DNA of 64,000 nucleotides from CAYNRA01 sp046293395 (lineage in GTDB: Bacteria > Bacteroidota > Bacteroidia > Cytophagales > Spirosomataceae). This document shows positions 45,222-54,878 of this stretch, in pieces. Both the position numbers and the translations under genes were made by a program. The notes under the pieces are model-generated. The model was not told the DNA's origin. It saw nothing but the letters and a program-made list of their open reading frames with translations, and ran no database searches. Every line of letters begins with the position of its first letter. Position 1 is the stretch's first letter. The stretch is from positions 868,001-932,000 of the forward strand of contig JBKBOU010000002.1 of assembly GCA_046293395.1 (NCBI GenBank), in the 5' to 3' direction.

Positions 45222-45851
45222 ATGAACGAAAAAAAAAATCGGAAAGTCATTCGCTTACAAACATGGGATTACCGATGGGCAAGTTCCTATTTCATCACGA
45301 TATGTACAGATAAAAGAGAACATTATTTTGGAGAGATTATCGACGGCAAGATACATTTATCTGAGGTGGGAGTCATTGCTACGGTTTTATGGTACGAGTT
45401 GCCACATCGACTACCAAACCTACAATTAGGCGAATTCGTGATTATGCCAAATCATATTCACGGAATTTTAATTTTAGATAATCCTTCCAATCCCGTACGG
45501 ACGTTGCATGCAACGTCCCAACAAGAAGCAACGTCCCAACAAGAAGCAGCTTCCCAACAAGAAGTACGGACGTTGCATGCAACGTCCCAACAAGAAGCAA
45601 CGTCCCAACAAGAAGCAGCTTCCCAATATTCTAACATCTCACCCAAATCAAATTCTATTTCAACGATTATACGATCTTATAAATCAGCGGTAACAAAATA
45701 TGCAAATAGATTAGATTATCCATTTGGCTGGCAAGGTCGGTTTCATGACCATATCATTAGAGATCAGCAGGCATTCGATACTATTTCAAACTATATTATC
45801 AATAACCCAAAAAAATGGGAAGATGATGGATTTCATTCGAAGAAAAAGTGA
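45222..45851 (+). CDS. REP-associated tyrosine transposase (RAYT, IS200/Y1-like) with internal repeat insertion
   Basis: 209 residues of the Y1 HUH family: WDYRWASSYFITICTDKREHYFGEI at the start, the HUH metal motif FVIMPNHIHGILIL (H78, H80), IIRSYKSAVTKYANRL (candidate catalytic Tyr 153 or 160), and WQGRFHDHIIRDQQAFDTISNYIINNPKKW at the C-terminus. RAYTs are single-copy domesticated transposases linked to REP palindromes. Between the HUH motif and the tyrosine helix, residues 92-135 are an insertion built of ATSQQE units and containing RTLHA, encoded by tandem palindromic repeats. The frame is intact, so the protein may be functional with a flexible loop there. Confidence 0.87.
   Translation: MNEKKNRKVIRLQTWDYRWASSYFITICTDKREHYFGEIIDGKIHLSEVGVIATVLWYELPHRLPNLQLGEFVIMPNHIHGILILDNPSNPVRTLHATSQQEATSQQEAASQQEVRTLHATSQQEATSQQEAASQYSNISPKSNSISTIIRSYKSAVTKYANRLDYPFGWQGRFHDHIIRDQQAFDTISNYIINNPKKWEDDGFHSKKK
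45495..45625 (+). repeat. Nested tandem repeat with 18-bp palindromes inside the transposase gene
   Basis: A 69-bp unit (45495-45563) is repeated (45564-45625, then diverging). Each unit begins with the perfect 18-bp palindrome GACGTTGCATGCAACGTC (45500-45517 and 45569-45586) followed by an 18-bp subunit (CAACGTCCCAACAAGAAG and variants) repeated up to three times. All periods are multiples of three, so the reading frame is kept. Confidence 0.95.
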
Positions 45852-46027
45852 AAGAAATATGCCTTCACATTACAGAAGCGTAAGTAAAAATTCGACCTCA
45901 CTTCTTATTTATACATTGGTAAATTATTCATTCTTTGTCTTTTAAGTTACCTCTTTCATTCACAGGTACAAATTCAATATTTATTTATGCACAAATCTTT
46001 TCGTAGTGTACCTAATTGCTACTTACA

Positions 46028-46070
46028 AAAAACGGGGCTATTTCTGATTGAAATAGCCCCGTTTTCACTA
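46028..46070 (-). terminator. Terminator of the TonB-dependent receptor gene
   Basis: AAAACGGGGCTATTTC / GAAATAGCCCCGTTTT with a 5-nt loop just downstream (minus sense) of the receptor stop; an A-run on the plus strand gives the T-tract. Confidence 0.88.
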
Positions 46071-46082
46071 TCTAAATAAATT

Positions 46083-48938
46083 TTATAGATTGAAGTTCAA
46101 ACGACCGAATACATAACGACCGTTGAAACCGAACTGCTGTACTCTTCTTGAATATACAAAACGACCTAAGCTAAAGTTGTTTGCATGTGTGTGAATATCC
46201 TGGTACACATCAAAGATATTATTCGCACCCAAAGAAAGATTGATTCCTTTCGCAATATCATAATTCACCGTTACATCCGTAGTTGTTTTTGGCGTGAATG
46301 TTTGGTCAAGAACCTCTCTCTGTCCAGTTAATGCATTCACAGGGAATGTTTCTGGGCGGCTTAGGTTCATTGTTGGATCTAAAAATACTACTTGCCCGAA
46401 ACGGACCGCGCGTACCATAAATGCCAATTTACCAATCTTGTAGTTTGCCATGAAACTCACTTTATTTTGTGGGTTTGCCACTTCAATACGGCTTTGGTCT
46501 TCTCTGTTAAAGTAATTTCCAGCTTGACCCGTTTCTTGCAAAATGGCAGATGCTTTGATGATTGGATTGCCATTTGCATCTTTCTTCACCTCATTTTGAA
46601 TAAACGCTCCTGCCAATGTCAAACGCAATGTTTGGTCTTTACCGAAACGAGTATTATAGTTAATCACGGGCTCAATACCTCTTGAACGTGTGTCCACTGC
46701 ATTGGTAAAGAAGTTTGCCGTAGTAGCATTGGCTGCTTGTAACTGCGCGCGAATGGCTGCATTTCCACCGTCTGAGAAATTATTTGTCAAGACAATGCGG
46801 TCATCAATATCAATTTGGTACGCATCAACTGTAAAGTCTAACTTGCCACCCAACTGAATTGTCGCCCCAATCGTATAACTTTCCGATGTTTCTTGTTTCA
46901 ATTGCGGAATACCTAGGATACGTGCTGGTTCGCTGTCATTGGTAAATGTACCACTTTCAACAGGTACCGTTTGTCCTCCTTGTGACACAAACAATGTATT
47001 GGTTTTCGCATAAAAACGCTGTTGCATCGAAGGCGCACGGAAACCTGTACTGGTTGATGCACGCAAGGCAATACCTTTGGCAACTTTGTAACGACCTGCT
47101 AGTTTATAGTTCAAGGTACTTCCAAAATCCGAGTAGTTTTCGAAGCGCAAAGCACCTGTTACAAGCAAAGATTCGGATAATTCTTGTTCTAAATCCACGT
47201 AAGCTGCGACACTGGTTCTAGAGTTGGTTGCCGCGTTTGAAGGTAAGAAACCAGCAAATACTTGCGCACCCGCTGGCACACCCGCAGCTGTATTATAATT
47301 TCTCCAAGAAGCTTCTTCCCCTGCACGAATACCGAATTGATCCAAACGTTGCTCTGCACCCATCGCGACGTTCAAGCCACGTAGAACTTCGTATTTTCTG
47401 TTGAAATCCAAGTTGACTGTGTTCTGTAAAAAACTCAATCCACCTGCATCAAAAGCCGTTGGGAAGCTTGCAGAAGCCAATGCTTGCGTATAGTTTACTG
47501 AATTTGTAATATCAAAATCAAATACGTTTTGTCCAAACGTATTACTCAAATCCATGTTCCATTCACCTAATTTTGTTCTAAAACCTGCCGAGAACGAAAT
47601 GTCTGTTACATCCGAATTAATCTCAGGCAAGAATCCGTTGGGATATACTTGGAACACGTTTGCACGAACCGCTGCCGGAATGGCATTTGGATAACGATAG
47701 AAACCCGCTGCATTTCCTTTTTTATTGTTAAAACCACCAAACGCGTATAACGTACCTTTCTCTCCAACACCAAACTCCGCATTCAAGACAATACCGCCTC
47801 CTATTACTTCTGAGTTACCGATACGCATGTCAAAATCGTCCCGTGTTAAACCACGTTCCGCCAAAATCTGATTGTCAATCACTTGGCCACCTACAGCCGG
47901 AAAAATCTGTCCTGTGTAAGTTCCCGTACGGTTTGTTTGTCCACGGCTCACATATTCACCGGTCACATTGACAAATCCTCTATCCCCTACTTTGATACCG
48001 TAGTTTAAGCCCAACTGCGCTGTTCCTCCGTCAATTACATTGACACGGCTATTTTGCTGATTATTGATAATCCAGTTTTTGTCGTATGCGGTAATGTGTG
48101 AACCGTACGAAACATTGCCGCTTAAGCCTTCTTTTTTCTTCAAAACGATGTTAATCACACCGGCAATGGCGTCTGAACCGTATTGCGCCGCTGCACCGTC
48201 ACGAAGGATTTCAATTTTTTCTACTGCCGTAGCCGGAATAGCGTTCATATCTGTACCAACAGTTCCACGGTTTACCGTACCATTTACATTGACCAAAGCG
48301 GACTGATGGCGGCGTTTACCGTTCACCAATACTAACACTTGGTCTGGTCCTAAACCACGCAATTGAGCGGGGTCAACGTGGTCTGTACCATCTGAGATAG
48401 CTTGACGTGCCGACTGAAACGAAGGGGCGATGAATGTCAAAATCTGGTTGATATCCACTTGTCCAATTGTATTCGTTACTTGCGCCAAAGGAATAATATC
48501 TACAGGAACAGGCGTATCTACTTTCGTACGACCACTTGTTCTTGTTCCTGTAACCACGATTTCGTCTAAAGTCGAAAGGCTTTCTTCCAAAACAACATTG
48601 ACAGTTGTGCCAGTTACTTTTACTTCTTTGGTAGCAAAGCCTACAAAACTAATCACTAATACGTCACCGACATTGGCGTTAATTTTGAACATCCCGTTTA
48701 CATCTGTGGTCGTTCCACGCGTTGTTTTTTTAATCGCTATCCCTACGCCTGGAAGTGCTTCTCCTTTGGCATCTGTAATTTTACCCGTGATAGCCTCTTC
48801 GGCTTGTATCCATTGTGAACTGCCCGTAGCTAGTTCAGCCGCTTGGATTGCAGTGGGTGTCGCCCAAGCTAAAAGTGCCAAGGCAACGCTTATTTTACCT
48901 GCGTTTCTTTTTGTTTGTTGAAATAATTGTCTTTTCAT
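46083..48938 (-). CDS. TonB-dependent receptor with carboxypeptidase-regulatory-like domain
   Basis: 951-residue outer-membrane receptor. It has a signal peptide (about 1-33), a CarboxypepD_reg-like domain (about 49-113, EAITGKITDAKGEALPGVGIAIKKTTRGTTTDVNGMF), a TonB box-like LDEIVVTGTR, a plug domain (about 130-245, with LRDGAAAQYGSDAIAGVINIVLKK) and a 22-strand barrel ending in NFNL. There is no SusD partner next to it, so it is more likely a siderophore, vitamin or metal receptor than a polysaccharide-utilisation one. The substrate is not readable. Confidence 0.92.
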   Translation of the reverse strand: MKRQLFQQTKRNAGKISVALALLAWATPTAIQAAELATGSSQWIQAEEAITGKITDAKGEALPGVGIAIKKTTRGTTTDVNGMFKINANVGDVLVISFVGFATKEVKVTGTTVNVVLEESLSTLDEIVVTGTRTSGRTKVDTPVPVDIIPLAQVTNTIGQVDINQILTFIAPSFQSARQAISDGTDHVDPAQLRGLGPDQVLVLVNGKRRHQSALVNVNGTVNRGTVGTDMNAIPATAVEKIEILRDGAAAQYGSDAIAGVINIVLKKKEGLSGNVSYGSHITAYDKNWIINNQQNSRVNVIDGGTAQLGLNYGIKVGDRGFVNVTGEYVSRGQTNRTGTYTGQIFPAVGGQVIDNQILAERGLTRDDFDMRIGNSEVIGGGIVLNAEFGVGEKGTLYAFGGFNNKKGNAAGFYRYPNAIPAAVRANVFQVYPNGFLPEINSDVTDISFSAGFRTKLGEWNMDLSNTFGQNVFDFDITNSVNYTQALASASFPTAFDAGGLSFLQNTVNLDFNRKYEVLRGLNVAMGAEQRLDQFGIRAGEEASWRNYNTAAGVPAGAQVFAGFLPSNAATNSRTSVAAYVDLEQELSESLLVTGALRFENYSDFGSTLNYKLAGRYKVAKGIALRASTSTGFRAPSMQQRFYAKTNTLFVSQGGQTVPVESGTFTNDSEPARILGIPQLKQETSESYTIGATIQLGGKLDFTVDAYQIDIDDRIVLTNNFSDGGNAAIRAQLQAANATTANFFTNAVDTRSRGIEPVINYNTRFGKDQTLRLTLAGAFIQNEVKKDANGNPIIKASAILQETGQAGNYFNREDQSRIEVANPQNKVSFMANYKIGKLAFMVRAVRFGQVVFLDPTMNLSRPETFPVNALTGQREVLDQTFTPKTTTDVTVNYDIAKGINLSLGANNIFDVYQDIHTHANNFSLGRFVYSRRVQQFGFNGRYVFGRLNFNL

Positions 48939-49114
48939 TGTTTTAATTTGAGGTGAATACTACAAATTCAGACCAAGCACCATTTGCTTCGTCCCTTTTA
49001 TTGAACAGCCTAAGCAATTAAATTGTTCAAATGGCAATATATACCTAATTTCCTTTGGCATTCTTCTTTTGGAAACAAATTTTCCTTGTTACTCTACAAA
49101 ATACATCGTCTAAA

Positions 49115-49157
49115 ATAAAAAACTCCTATTTGGCTTGCACCAAATAGGAGTTTTTAC
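49115..49157 (-). terminator. Terminator of purU
   Basis: AAAACTCCTATTTGG / CCAAATAGGAGTTTT with a 6-nt loop, downstream (minus sense) of the purU stop. Confidence 0.88.
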
Positions 49158-49174
49158 TCTTCAAAAAGTCTTTT

Positions 49175-50014
49175 TTATAAAATCACAGTTCTATTGCCAT
49201 TGATAAATACACGGTCATTGAATACAAATTTCAGTGCATTCGTCAATACCATTTTCTCTACATCTTTTCCTTCCCTAGACATATCTGCGGCTGTGTAGCG
49301 GTGGCTCACATGTTTGATGTCTTGTGCGATAATCGGCCCTTCATCCAAGTCATTATTCACGAAATGAGCCGTTGCACCAATGATTTTCACGCCTCTGTCG
49401 TATGCTTGTTTGTACGGATTTGCCCCAATAAATGCGGGTAAAAAAGAGTGATGGATATTGATAATCTGGTTTGGATAATGTGCCACAAAACCGGGAGTCA
49501 AGACCCGCATATACTTTGCCAACACCAAATAAGCCGGTTTATAGATAGATAACGTTCGTAAAATAGCCTCTTCGTGTTCTTCTCGCGTTTTGTCTTCGTG
49601 GGCGATATAATGAAAGGGCACACCAAATTTACTCACATAGGGCTGCAATACATTATAATTGCTGATAACCGCCAAGACGTTGGCATTCAGTTCATCAAAG
49701 TGGTAACGTGTCAATAAATCAGATAGACAATGGTGCTCCTTTGTTGCCAAGATAACAATGTCTTTTTTCTTTTTCGGGTTCATTCGAAACGTAATTGACT
49801 CGTCTGGAATGCGTTGCCGGAGCGCTTTTAAAAGCGAGTTGGAATCCAGATTTTCCTCTGATTCCAACTCAGTACGCATAAAAAATTGACCTGATGGACT
49901 GACGTATTCGTCTTGCCGAATGATATTGCATGCTTGTTCAAAGAGCACGCTTGTCACCTGGAAAATCAATCCTTTGGCATCGGGGCCATCCATCAATAGC
50001 ACATGCTTTGTCAT
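49175..50014 (-). CDS. purU: Formyltetrahydrofolate deformylase
   Basis: Hydrolyses 10-formyl-THF to formate and THF, balancing one-carbon units for purine synthesis. The 279 residues consist of an N-terminal ACT domain (VLLMDGPDAKGLIFQVTSVLFEQACNIIRQDEYVS) and a formyltransferase-like domain with the catalytic HHSFLPAFIGANPYKQAYDRGVKIIGATAHFV and DEGPII. It lies 9 nt downstream of der and is probably co-transcribed. Confidence 0.93.
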   Translation of the reverse strand: MTKHVLLMDGPDAKGLIFQVTSVLFEQACNIIRQDEYVSPSGQFFMRTELESEENLDSNSLLKALRQRIPDESITFRMNPKKKKDIVILATKEHHCLSDLLTRYHFDELNANVLAVISNYNVLQPYVSKFGVPFHYIAHEDKTREEHEEAILRTLSIYKPAYLVLAKYMRVLTPGFVAHYPNQIINIHHSFLPAFIGANPYKQAYDRGVKIIGATAHFVNNDLDEGPIIAQDIKHVSHRYTAADMSREGKDVEKMVLTNALKFVFNDRVFINGNRTVIL

Positions 50015-50023
50015 GTTTTTTGC

Positions 50024-51337
50024 TTATTTTTTTCTAAAAAATACCGTGATTGCCACGCCTTCAAATCCAAAATGTTCGCGAATTTGGTTTTGTAAGAAAC
50101 GCTCATACGCATCTTTTATGTACTGCGGTAAATTACAGAAGAACACGAAAGTCGGCGATGGCGTTGGTAATTGAATGATGTATTTAATCTTGATATGCTT
50201 TCCTTTGATAGCTGGTGGCGGAGTTTTTGCAATAATCGGAAGCATGACTTCATTGATTTTAGACGTAGGGATTTGCTTCGTCCGGCTTTCATAGACCTCC
50301 ATTGCTTTTTCGATTACTTGGAAAATACGTTGTTTTTCCAAGGCTGAGGCAAAAATCACGGGCATGTAATTCATCGGAGCCAATTTATCCATGTATTCTT
50401 TTCTGAACACATCCGACGTTTTGGAGTCTTTTTCAATCAAATCCCATTTATTCACCATCAAAACAATGCCTTTTTTTGCGTTGTGGGCGTGGGCGATGAT
50501 ATGCACGTCTTGGGCTTCTAGTCCGCGCTCTGCATCAATCAAAATAACGCAGACATCTGCACTATCTAATGCTTTTAGGGAGCGTAAAACGGAGTAAAAC
50601 TCGATACTTTCTTGTACTTTGGCTTTCTTCCGAATCCCGGCGGTGTCTGTTAGGATAAAGTCTTTCCCGTATAATTTGTAGCGCGTATCGATAGAATCCC
50701 GTGTTGTACCTGCAATATTGGTTACGATACTTCTATCTGTGCCCAAAAGTGCATTCAAGAAAGATGATTTTCCTACATTCGGGCGACCTAGAATAGCAAT
50801 TCTTGGCACTCCCTCGTTAGGATCTTCGATGCCTTCGTCGTCAAAATGTTTGATGACTTCATCCAATAAATCGCCTGTTCCGGAACCATCTACGGCAGAA
50901 ACCGGGAAAACATCTGCTGCTAAGCCCAACGCATAAAACTCGGGTGCTACCAAAGATTGGCGCTCGAACGTTTCAGCTTTATTAGCCACGATGAAAAGAG
51001 GCTTTTGTGAACGACGGAGAACATTGGCAAAGTCCTTGTCCAAATCGGTCAGTCCGGTCATGGTATCAACTACAAACAAAATGACAGTTGCTTCTTCGAG
51101 TGCCAATTCTACTTGTTCGCGAATTGCCTCTTCAAACGTATCTTCCGAGCCAACGACATACCCACCGGTATCAATGACGGTAAAAAACTTCTCTGTCCAG
51201 ACAGAATATCCGTAATGACGGTCACGCGTTACGCCTGCCATATTATCTGTAATGGCTACACGTTCTTCGATTAATCTATTAAAAAGGGTAGATTTACCCA
51301 CGTTAGGTCGCCCTACAATTGCTACTATATTTGCCAT
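50024..51337 (-). CDS. der: Ribosome-assembly GTPase Der (EngA)
   Basis: Double GTPase needed for 50S subunit assembly. Two G domains are clear: VGRPNVGKSTLFNRL (about 7-21) with DTGG and NKAE, and ILGRPNVGKSSFLNALLG (about 176-193) with DTAGIRKK and NKWD. A C-terminal KH-like domain follows (about 350-437). The length of 437 is normal. Confidence 0.96.
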   Translation of the reverse strand: MANIVAIVGRPNVGKSTLFNRLIEERVAITDNMAGVTRDRHYGYSVWTEKFFTVIDTGGYVVGSEDTFEEAIREQVELALEEATVILFVVDTMTGLTDLDKDFANVLRRSQKPLFIVANKAETFERQSLVAPEFYALGLAADVFPVSAVDGSGTGDLLDEVIKHFDDEGIEDPNEGVPRIAILGRPNVGKSSFLNALLGTDRSIVTNIAGTTRDSIDTRYKLYGKDFILTDTAGIRKKAKVQESIEFYSVLRSLKALDSADVCVILIDAERGLEAQDVHIIAHAHNAKKGIVLMVNKWDLIEKDSKTSDVFRKEYMDKLAPMNYMPVIFASALEKQRIFQVIEKAMEVYESRTKQIPTSKINEVMLPIIAKTPPPAIKGKHIKIKYIIQLPTPSPTFVFFCNLPQYIKDAYERFLQNQIREHFGFEGVAITVFFRKK

Positions 51338-51404
51338 ATCTCCTCAAATGCGAGTGCGGTTTCTTGCCCGCCTCTGTTCTAAATAAAACGTACTAAAAAG
51401 GTCG

Positions 51405-51412
51405 CAAAATTA
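51405..51412 (-). promoter_or_regulatory. -7 promoter element for der-purU
   Basis: Minus-strand TAATTTTG matches TAnnTTTG, 67 nt upstream of the der ATG. Confidence 0.4.
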
Positions 51413-51489
51413 CTAAAAATAATTGATAATCAGCGTATAAAGTAAGAAAGAAGCTTCTTTTATTTGCTTCCTTTCCTAGAAAGTAAAGT

Positions 51490-52392
51490 CTATGAAAAAA
51501 TTTCTTGATACGAAATCAGTAAAATGGCGATAACGGCTAGCACCAAACCAGCTTGATTGACACGGCGAATCTTTTCCTTAAAAAATCCAATCCCGACTAA
51601 AGCTGCTACTAAAATTACCCCAATATTGTACAAAGGATATACCAAAGCGCCACTGTTCCCGAAGGCACGAAGCGCCAATAATAACCAATAAAAGGACAAG
51701 AAATTGGGAATACCCAATGCAATTCCTGCTGCTATATTCTTTGGAGCTATTTTCTCTTTACCAACGAATACATCACGTACAAGAAGGATAATTCCCGCTC
51801 CAATCGCCCCGACAAGCATCACCAAAGTAACAGGTATCGTCTCTTCCGGATTCGGGATATAGTGAATATTCATGTAATTAATGACCGTATTGGTCATGCC
51901 GTACATAACAAAAACAGCGATGATTAACCACCAGGCATTATTTTTCGCTATACTTGTTTCATTTGTTTTTTCCTCGGGTTTGAATGTACTTAATACAACA
52001 GCCACCAAAGCCAACCCAAGCCCTGCATAATTCCAAATATCAAACGCTCTTCCTGAATTTTGAAAGACCCACAAACTAAACAACACAGGAATGACCAAAG
52101 ATATATTATTGGCAAGAGACGTCAAGGTCAAGCCCATGCGTTGGGTGGCTAATCCAGAAAGTACAAATGTGATAATAAAGGCAATGCCTAGACCCAGCGC
52201 AATCCATGTCCAGGTTTGGGTTAAATCCAACGAAAAAACCTGTCCTTCTGGCATTAAAATAAGTCCCGTTGCTACACAAAAAGGATAATTAAACACAATG
52301 GCTTGCCTTGTCTGAATACCAAAATGAGGGTGTAACCGGAAATTGACGAGTAGCAGTACCGAAGCTAAAATGCTGAGTAATAAATAAATCAT
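51490..52392 (-). CDS. EamA/DMT superfamily transporter
   Basis: 300 residues with ten hydrophobic helices in two EamA halves (about 1-135 and 150-296). There is a conserved G/P-rich stretch FLSFYWLLLALRAFGNSGALVYPLYNIGVILVAALVGIGFFKEKI at the end of the second half. Inner-membrane exporter or importer of small metabolites; the substrate is unknown. Confidence 0.85.
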   Translation of the reverse strand: MIYLLLSILASVLLLVNFRLHPHFGIQTRQAIVFNYPFCVATGLILMPEGQVFSLDLTQTWTWIALGLGIAFIITFVLSGLATQRMGLTLTSLANNISLVIPVLFSLWVFQNSGRAFDIWNYAGLGLALVAVVLSTFKPEEKTNETSIAKNNAWWLIIAVFVMYGMTNTVINYMNIHYIPNPEETIPVTLVMLVGAIGAGIILLVRDVFVGKEKIAPKNIAAGIALGIPNFLSFYWLLLALRAFGNSGALVYPLYNIGVILVAALVGIGFFKEKIRRVNQAGLVLAVIAILLISYQEIFS

Positions 52393-52416
52393 GTAGGAAT
52401 ATGCTTAACGAAATCA

Positions 52417-52424
52417 CAAAGGTA
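52417..52424 (-). promoter_or_regulatory. -7 promoter element for the EamA transporter gene
   Basis: Minus-strand TACCTTTG, 24 nt upstream of the ATG at 52392. Confidence 0.42.
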
Positions 52425-52524
52425 CGCGCTTTCCCTAGATTCCACCAACCTAAATTTTACCGTTTCCCTTTTCGTAAGCCACGCCAAAATTCAATAAATT
52501 AGCAAGAAACTTCTGATTTTTCCT

Positions 52525-52532
52525 TATTTTTG
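52525..52532 (+). promoter_or_regulatory. -7 promoter element for the M20 dipeptidase gene
   Basis: TATTTTTG, 33 nt upstream of the ATG at 52566. It overlaps the more upstream in-frame start at 52530, which is therefore unlikely to be used. Confidence 0.42.
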
Positions 52533-52565
52533 GCACAATCACTTATTCACATATCCATCGTTCCG

Positions 52566-53954
52566 ATGAAAGAATACATCCAACAACATCAACAACGTTT
52601 TTTAAACGAACTTTTCGATTTTCTACGCATCCCTTCGATTTCTGCCAATCCAGCGCACCAAGCAGACATGCTCACAGCCGCAGAATTTGTTCAGCAGCGC
52701 TTGTTTGAAGCCGGAATGGACAAAGTAGAAATCTGCCCTACCGCAGGTCATCCCATTGTTTTCGCTGAGAAAATCGTGGACGCTGCACTTCCTACCATTC
52801 TCGTTTACGGACATTACGATGTACAACCCGCTGACCCGCTCGAACTTTGGGAAACACCCCCATTCGAACCTACTATCCGTATAACTCCCGTACATCCGGA
52901 CGGAGCTATTTTTGCGCGAGGTGCTTGCGATGACAAAGGACAAATCTACATGCACGTCAAGGCTATCGAAACCATGATTGCCAACAATGCCCTCACTTGC
53001 AATGTAAAAGTAATGTTTGAAGGCGAAGAGGAAGTAGGTTCTGAACACCTGGCTACGTTCGTCAAAGAAAACAAAGAAAAACTTGCCGCCGACATTATCC
53101 TTATTTCAGATACTTCCATTATTGCTAACGATATCCCTTCTGTTGAAACTGGACTGCGCGGTCTTGCCTATATGGAAGTAGAAGTAACTGGCCCGAACCG
53201 TGACCTCCACTCGGGCGTGTATGGTGGCGCCGTTGCCAATCCGATTAATGTGCTGACACAAATGATTGCCTCTCTGCACGATGAAAAAGGAAAAATCACG
53301 GTCAAAGGATTTTATGATAAAGTCGTTGAACTATCCGTCGAAGAACGGGATGCACTTGAAGCCGCACCTTTTGACCAACACGTTTATCAACAAGATTTGA
53401 ATATTGCCGCAGTTTCAGGGGAGGAAGGATACACCACCCGTGAACGCGCTTCGATTCGTCCGACACTTGATGTCAACGGTATTTGGGGTGGCTACATAGG
53501 CGAAGGCTCCAAAACGGTACTTCCTTCGAAGGCATTTGCGAAAATATCCATGCGTTTAGTTCCCGACCAAGATTGGGAAGAAATCTCGGACTTGTTCACG
53601 GCGCATTTCACAGCCATTGCTCCGCCAACAGTCCAGGTAAAAGTAAACAGACATCACGGTGGACAACCTTACGTGACGCCCACGGATTCTATCGGATACC
53701 AAGCGGCGTTCCGTGCCATGCAAGAGGCATTCGGAAAAACACCTGTTCCAACGCGTGGTGGAGGTAGTATTCCTATCGTCGCACTTTTTGAGCAAGAATT
53801 AGGGCTAAAATCCATTCTTTTCGGTTTTGGTCTTGACTCAGACGCACTCCATTCGCCCAATGAACATTACGGTCTCTTCAATTTCTACAAAGGCATTGAA
53901 ACCATTCCGTTGTTCTACAAATATTTCTACGAATTACATACAAATAAGCAGTAA
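52566..53954 (+). CDS. M20 family dipeptidase
   Basis: Dinuclear-zinc peptidase of about 462 residues. Seen: the metal-binding VYGHYDVQPADPLELWETPPFEP, ARGACDDKGQ, the general base and ligand FEGEEEVGSEHL, the dimerisation/lid domain with GPNRDLHSGVYGGAVANP, and the last ligand region HSPNEH. This pattern is that of cytosolic dipeptidases (CNDP-like, 'dipeptidase' of M20A). No signal peptide is seen. It ends in a hairpin terminator. Confidence 0.92.
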   Translation: MKEYIQQHQQRFLNELFDFLRIPSISANPAHQADMLTAAEFVQQRLFEAGMDKVEICPTAGHPIVFAEKIVDAALPTILVYGHYDVQPADPLELWETPPFEPTIRITPVHPDGAIFARGACDDKGQIYMHVKAIETMIANNALTCNVKVMFEGEEEVGSEHLATFVKENKEKLAADIILISDTSIIANDIPSVETGLRGLAYMEVEVTGPNRDLHSGVYGGAVANPINVLTQMIASLHDEKGKITVKGFYDKVVELSVEERDALEAAPFDQHVYQQDLNIAAVSGEEGYTTRERASIRPTLDVNGIWGGYIGEGSKTVLPSKAFAKISMRLVPDQDWEEISDLFTAHFTAIAPPTVQVKVNRHHGGQPYVTPTDSIGYQAAFRAMQEAFGKTPVPTRGGGSIPIVALFEQELGLKSILFGFGLDSDALHSPNEHYGLFNFYKGIETIPLFYKYFYELHTNKQ

Positions 53955-53964
53955 CAAAGACTTT

Positions 53965-54000
53965 AGGGCAAAATCCAAGTAAATTTTGCCCTCCTTTTTC
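53965..54000 (+). terminator. Terminator of the M20 dipeptidase
   Basis: AGGGCAAAAT / ATTTTGCCCT with an 8-nt loop, then a T-rich tract. Its position means that the murQ start lies downstream of it. Confidence 0.82.
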
Positions 54001-54033
54001 TCTTTAGACCTTTTCTTTCCTAGCTCTTTCATT

Positions 54034-54867
54034 ATGGCAACATCACCCATACAATTGGATGGCATCGCAACGGAAGCCACTTCGAATCACGATGATTTAG
54101 ACAAAAAATCCATCCGTGCACTTTTAGAAGGTATCAATCAAGAAGACCAGACGGTTCCGTTTGCTGTGGCACAATCTCTTCCACAAATAGAGGCATTGAT
54201 AGACCAAATCGTTCCACGGATGAAAGCCGGTGGGCGGTTGTTTTACATTGGCGCAGGAACAAGCGGTCGCCTTGGTATTGTAGATGCCTCTGAATGTCCG
54301 CCCACGTATGGCGTTCCAGCCGGACTTGTGGTTGGTATCATTGCAGGAGGAGACAGGGCGATTCGCAGTGCGGTCGAAAATGCCGAAGACGACCCCCAAC
54401 AAGCCTGGATTGATCTCGCGGCGTTCCAACCCACCGCACAAGATACACTTATCGGCATTGCCGCATCCGGAAGAACGCCGTATGTTGTTGGAGGGTTACA
54501 AAAGGCACGCCATGAAGGACTATTGACAGGCTGCATCGTTTGTACCAAAGGCAGCCCTATTGCTGCTGAGGCGGAATATCCGGTTGAGGTTGTCGTTGGG
54601 CCGGAGTTTGTAACAGGTAGCACCCGTATGAAGTCTGGCACAGCACAAAAATTAGTTCTCAACATGATTTCTACCACTGTCATGATTCAATTAGGACGTG
54701 TCAAAGGGAATAAGATGGTGGATATGCAGCTTTCCAACGAAAAACTTGTTGAACGCGGTATTCGCATGATTCAAGCGAGTATTCCGGTTTCGTACGAACA
54801 AGCAAAAGAACTTTTGATGACGCACGGAAGTGTTCGCGCGGCTGTTGAAGTATATGAAAGACAATAA
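54034..54867 (+). CDS. murQ: N-acetylmuramic acid 6-phosphate etherase
   Basis: Splits the lactyl ether of MurNAc-6-phosphate to give GlcNAc-6-phosphate, in peptidoglycan recycling. A SIS domain carries GGRLFYIGAGTSGRLGIVDASECPPTYGVP (with the catalytic Glu of SECPPT), IAASGRTPYVVGGL, and FVTGSTRMKSGTAQKLVLNMIST. The ATG at 54034 gives 277 residues; the frame upstream would run through the terminator of the preceding gene. No anmK or murP is adjacent. Confidence 0.93.
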   Translation: MATSPIQLDGIATEATSNHDDLDKKSIRALLEGINQEDQTVPFAVAQSLPQIEALIDQIVPRMKAGGRLFYIGAGTSGRLGIVDASECPPTYGVPAGLVVGIIAGGDRAIRSAVENAEDDPQQAWIDLAAFQPTAQDTLIGIAASGRTPYVVGGLQKARHEGLLTGCIVCTKGSPIAAEAEYPVEVVVGPEFVTGSTRMKSGTAQKLVLNMISTTVMIQLGRVKGNKMVDMQLSNEKLVERGIRMIQASIPVSYEQAKELLMTHGSVRAAVEVYERQ

Positions 54868-54878
54868 AAAATGGACAA

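Noticed and set aside
45495..45625. Repeat array as a possible CRISPR
   Set aside because: Units are contiguous, without unique spacers, and lie inside a coding frame; no cas genes are present.
45458..45646. Open frame on the minus strand through the tandem repeats of the transposase
   Set aside because: It is a shadow produced by the palindromic, frame-preserving repeats; the plus-strand frame has recognised HUH motifs on both sides.
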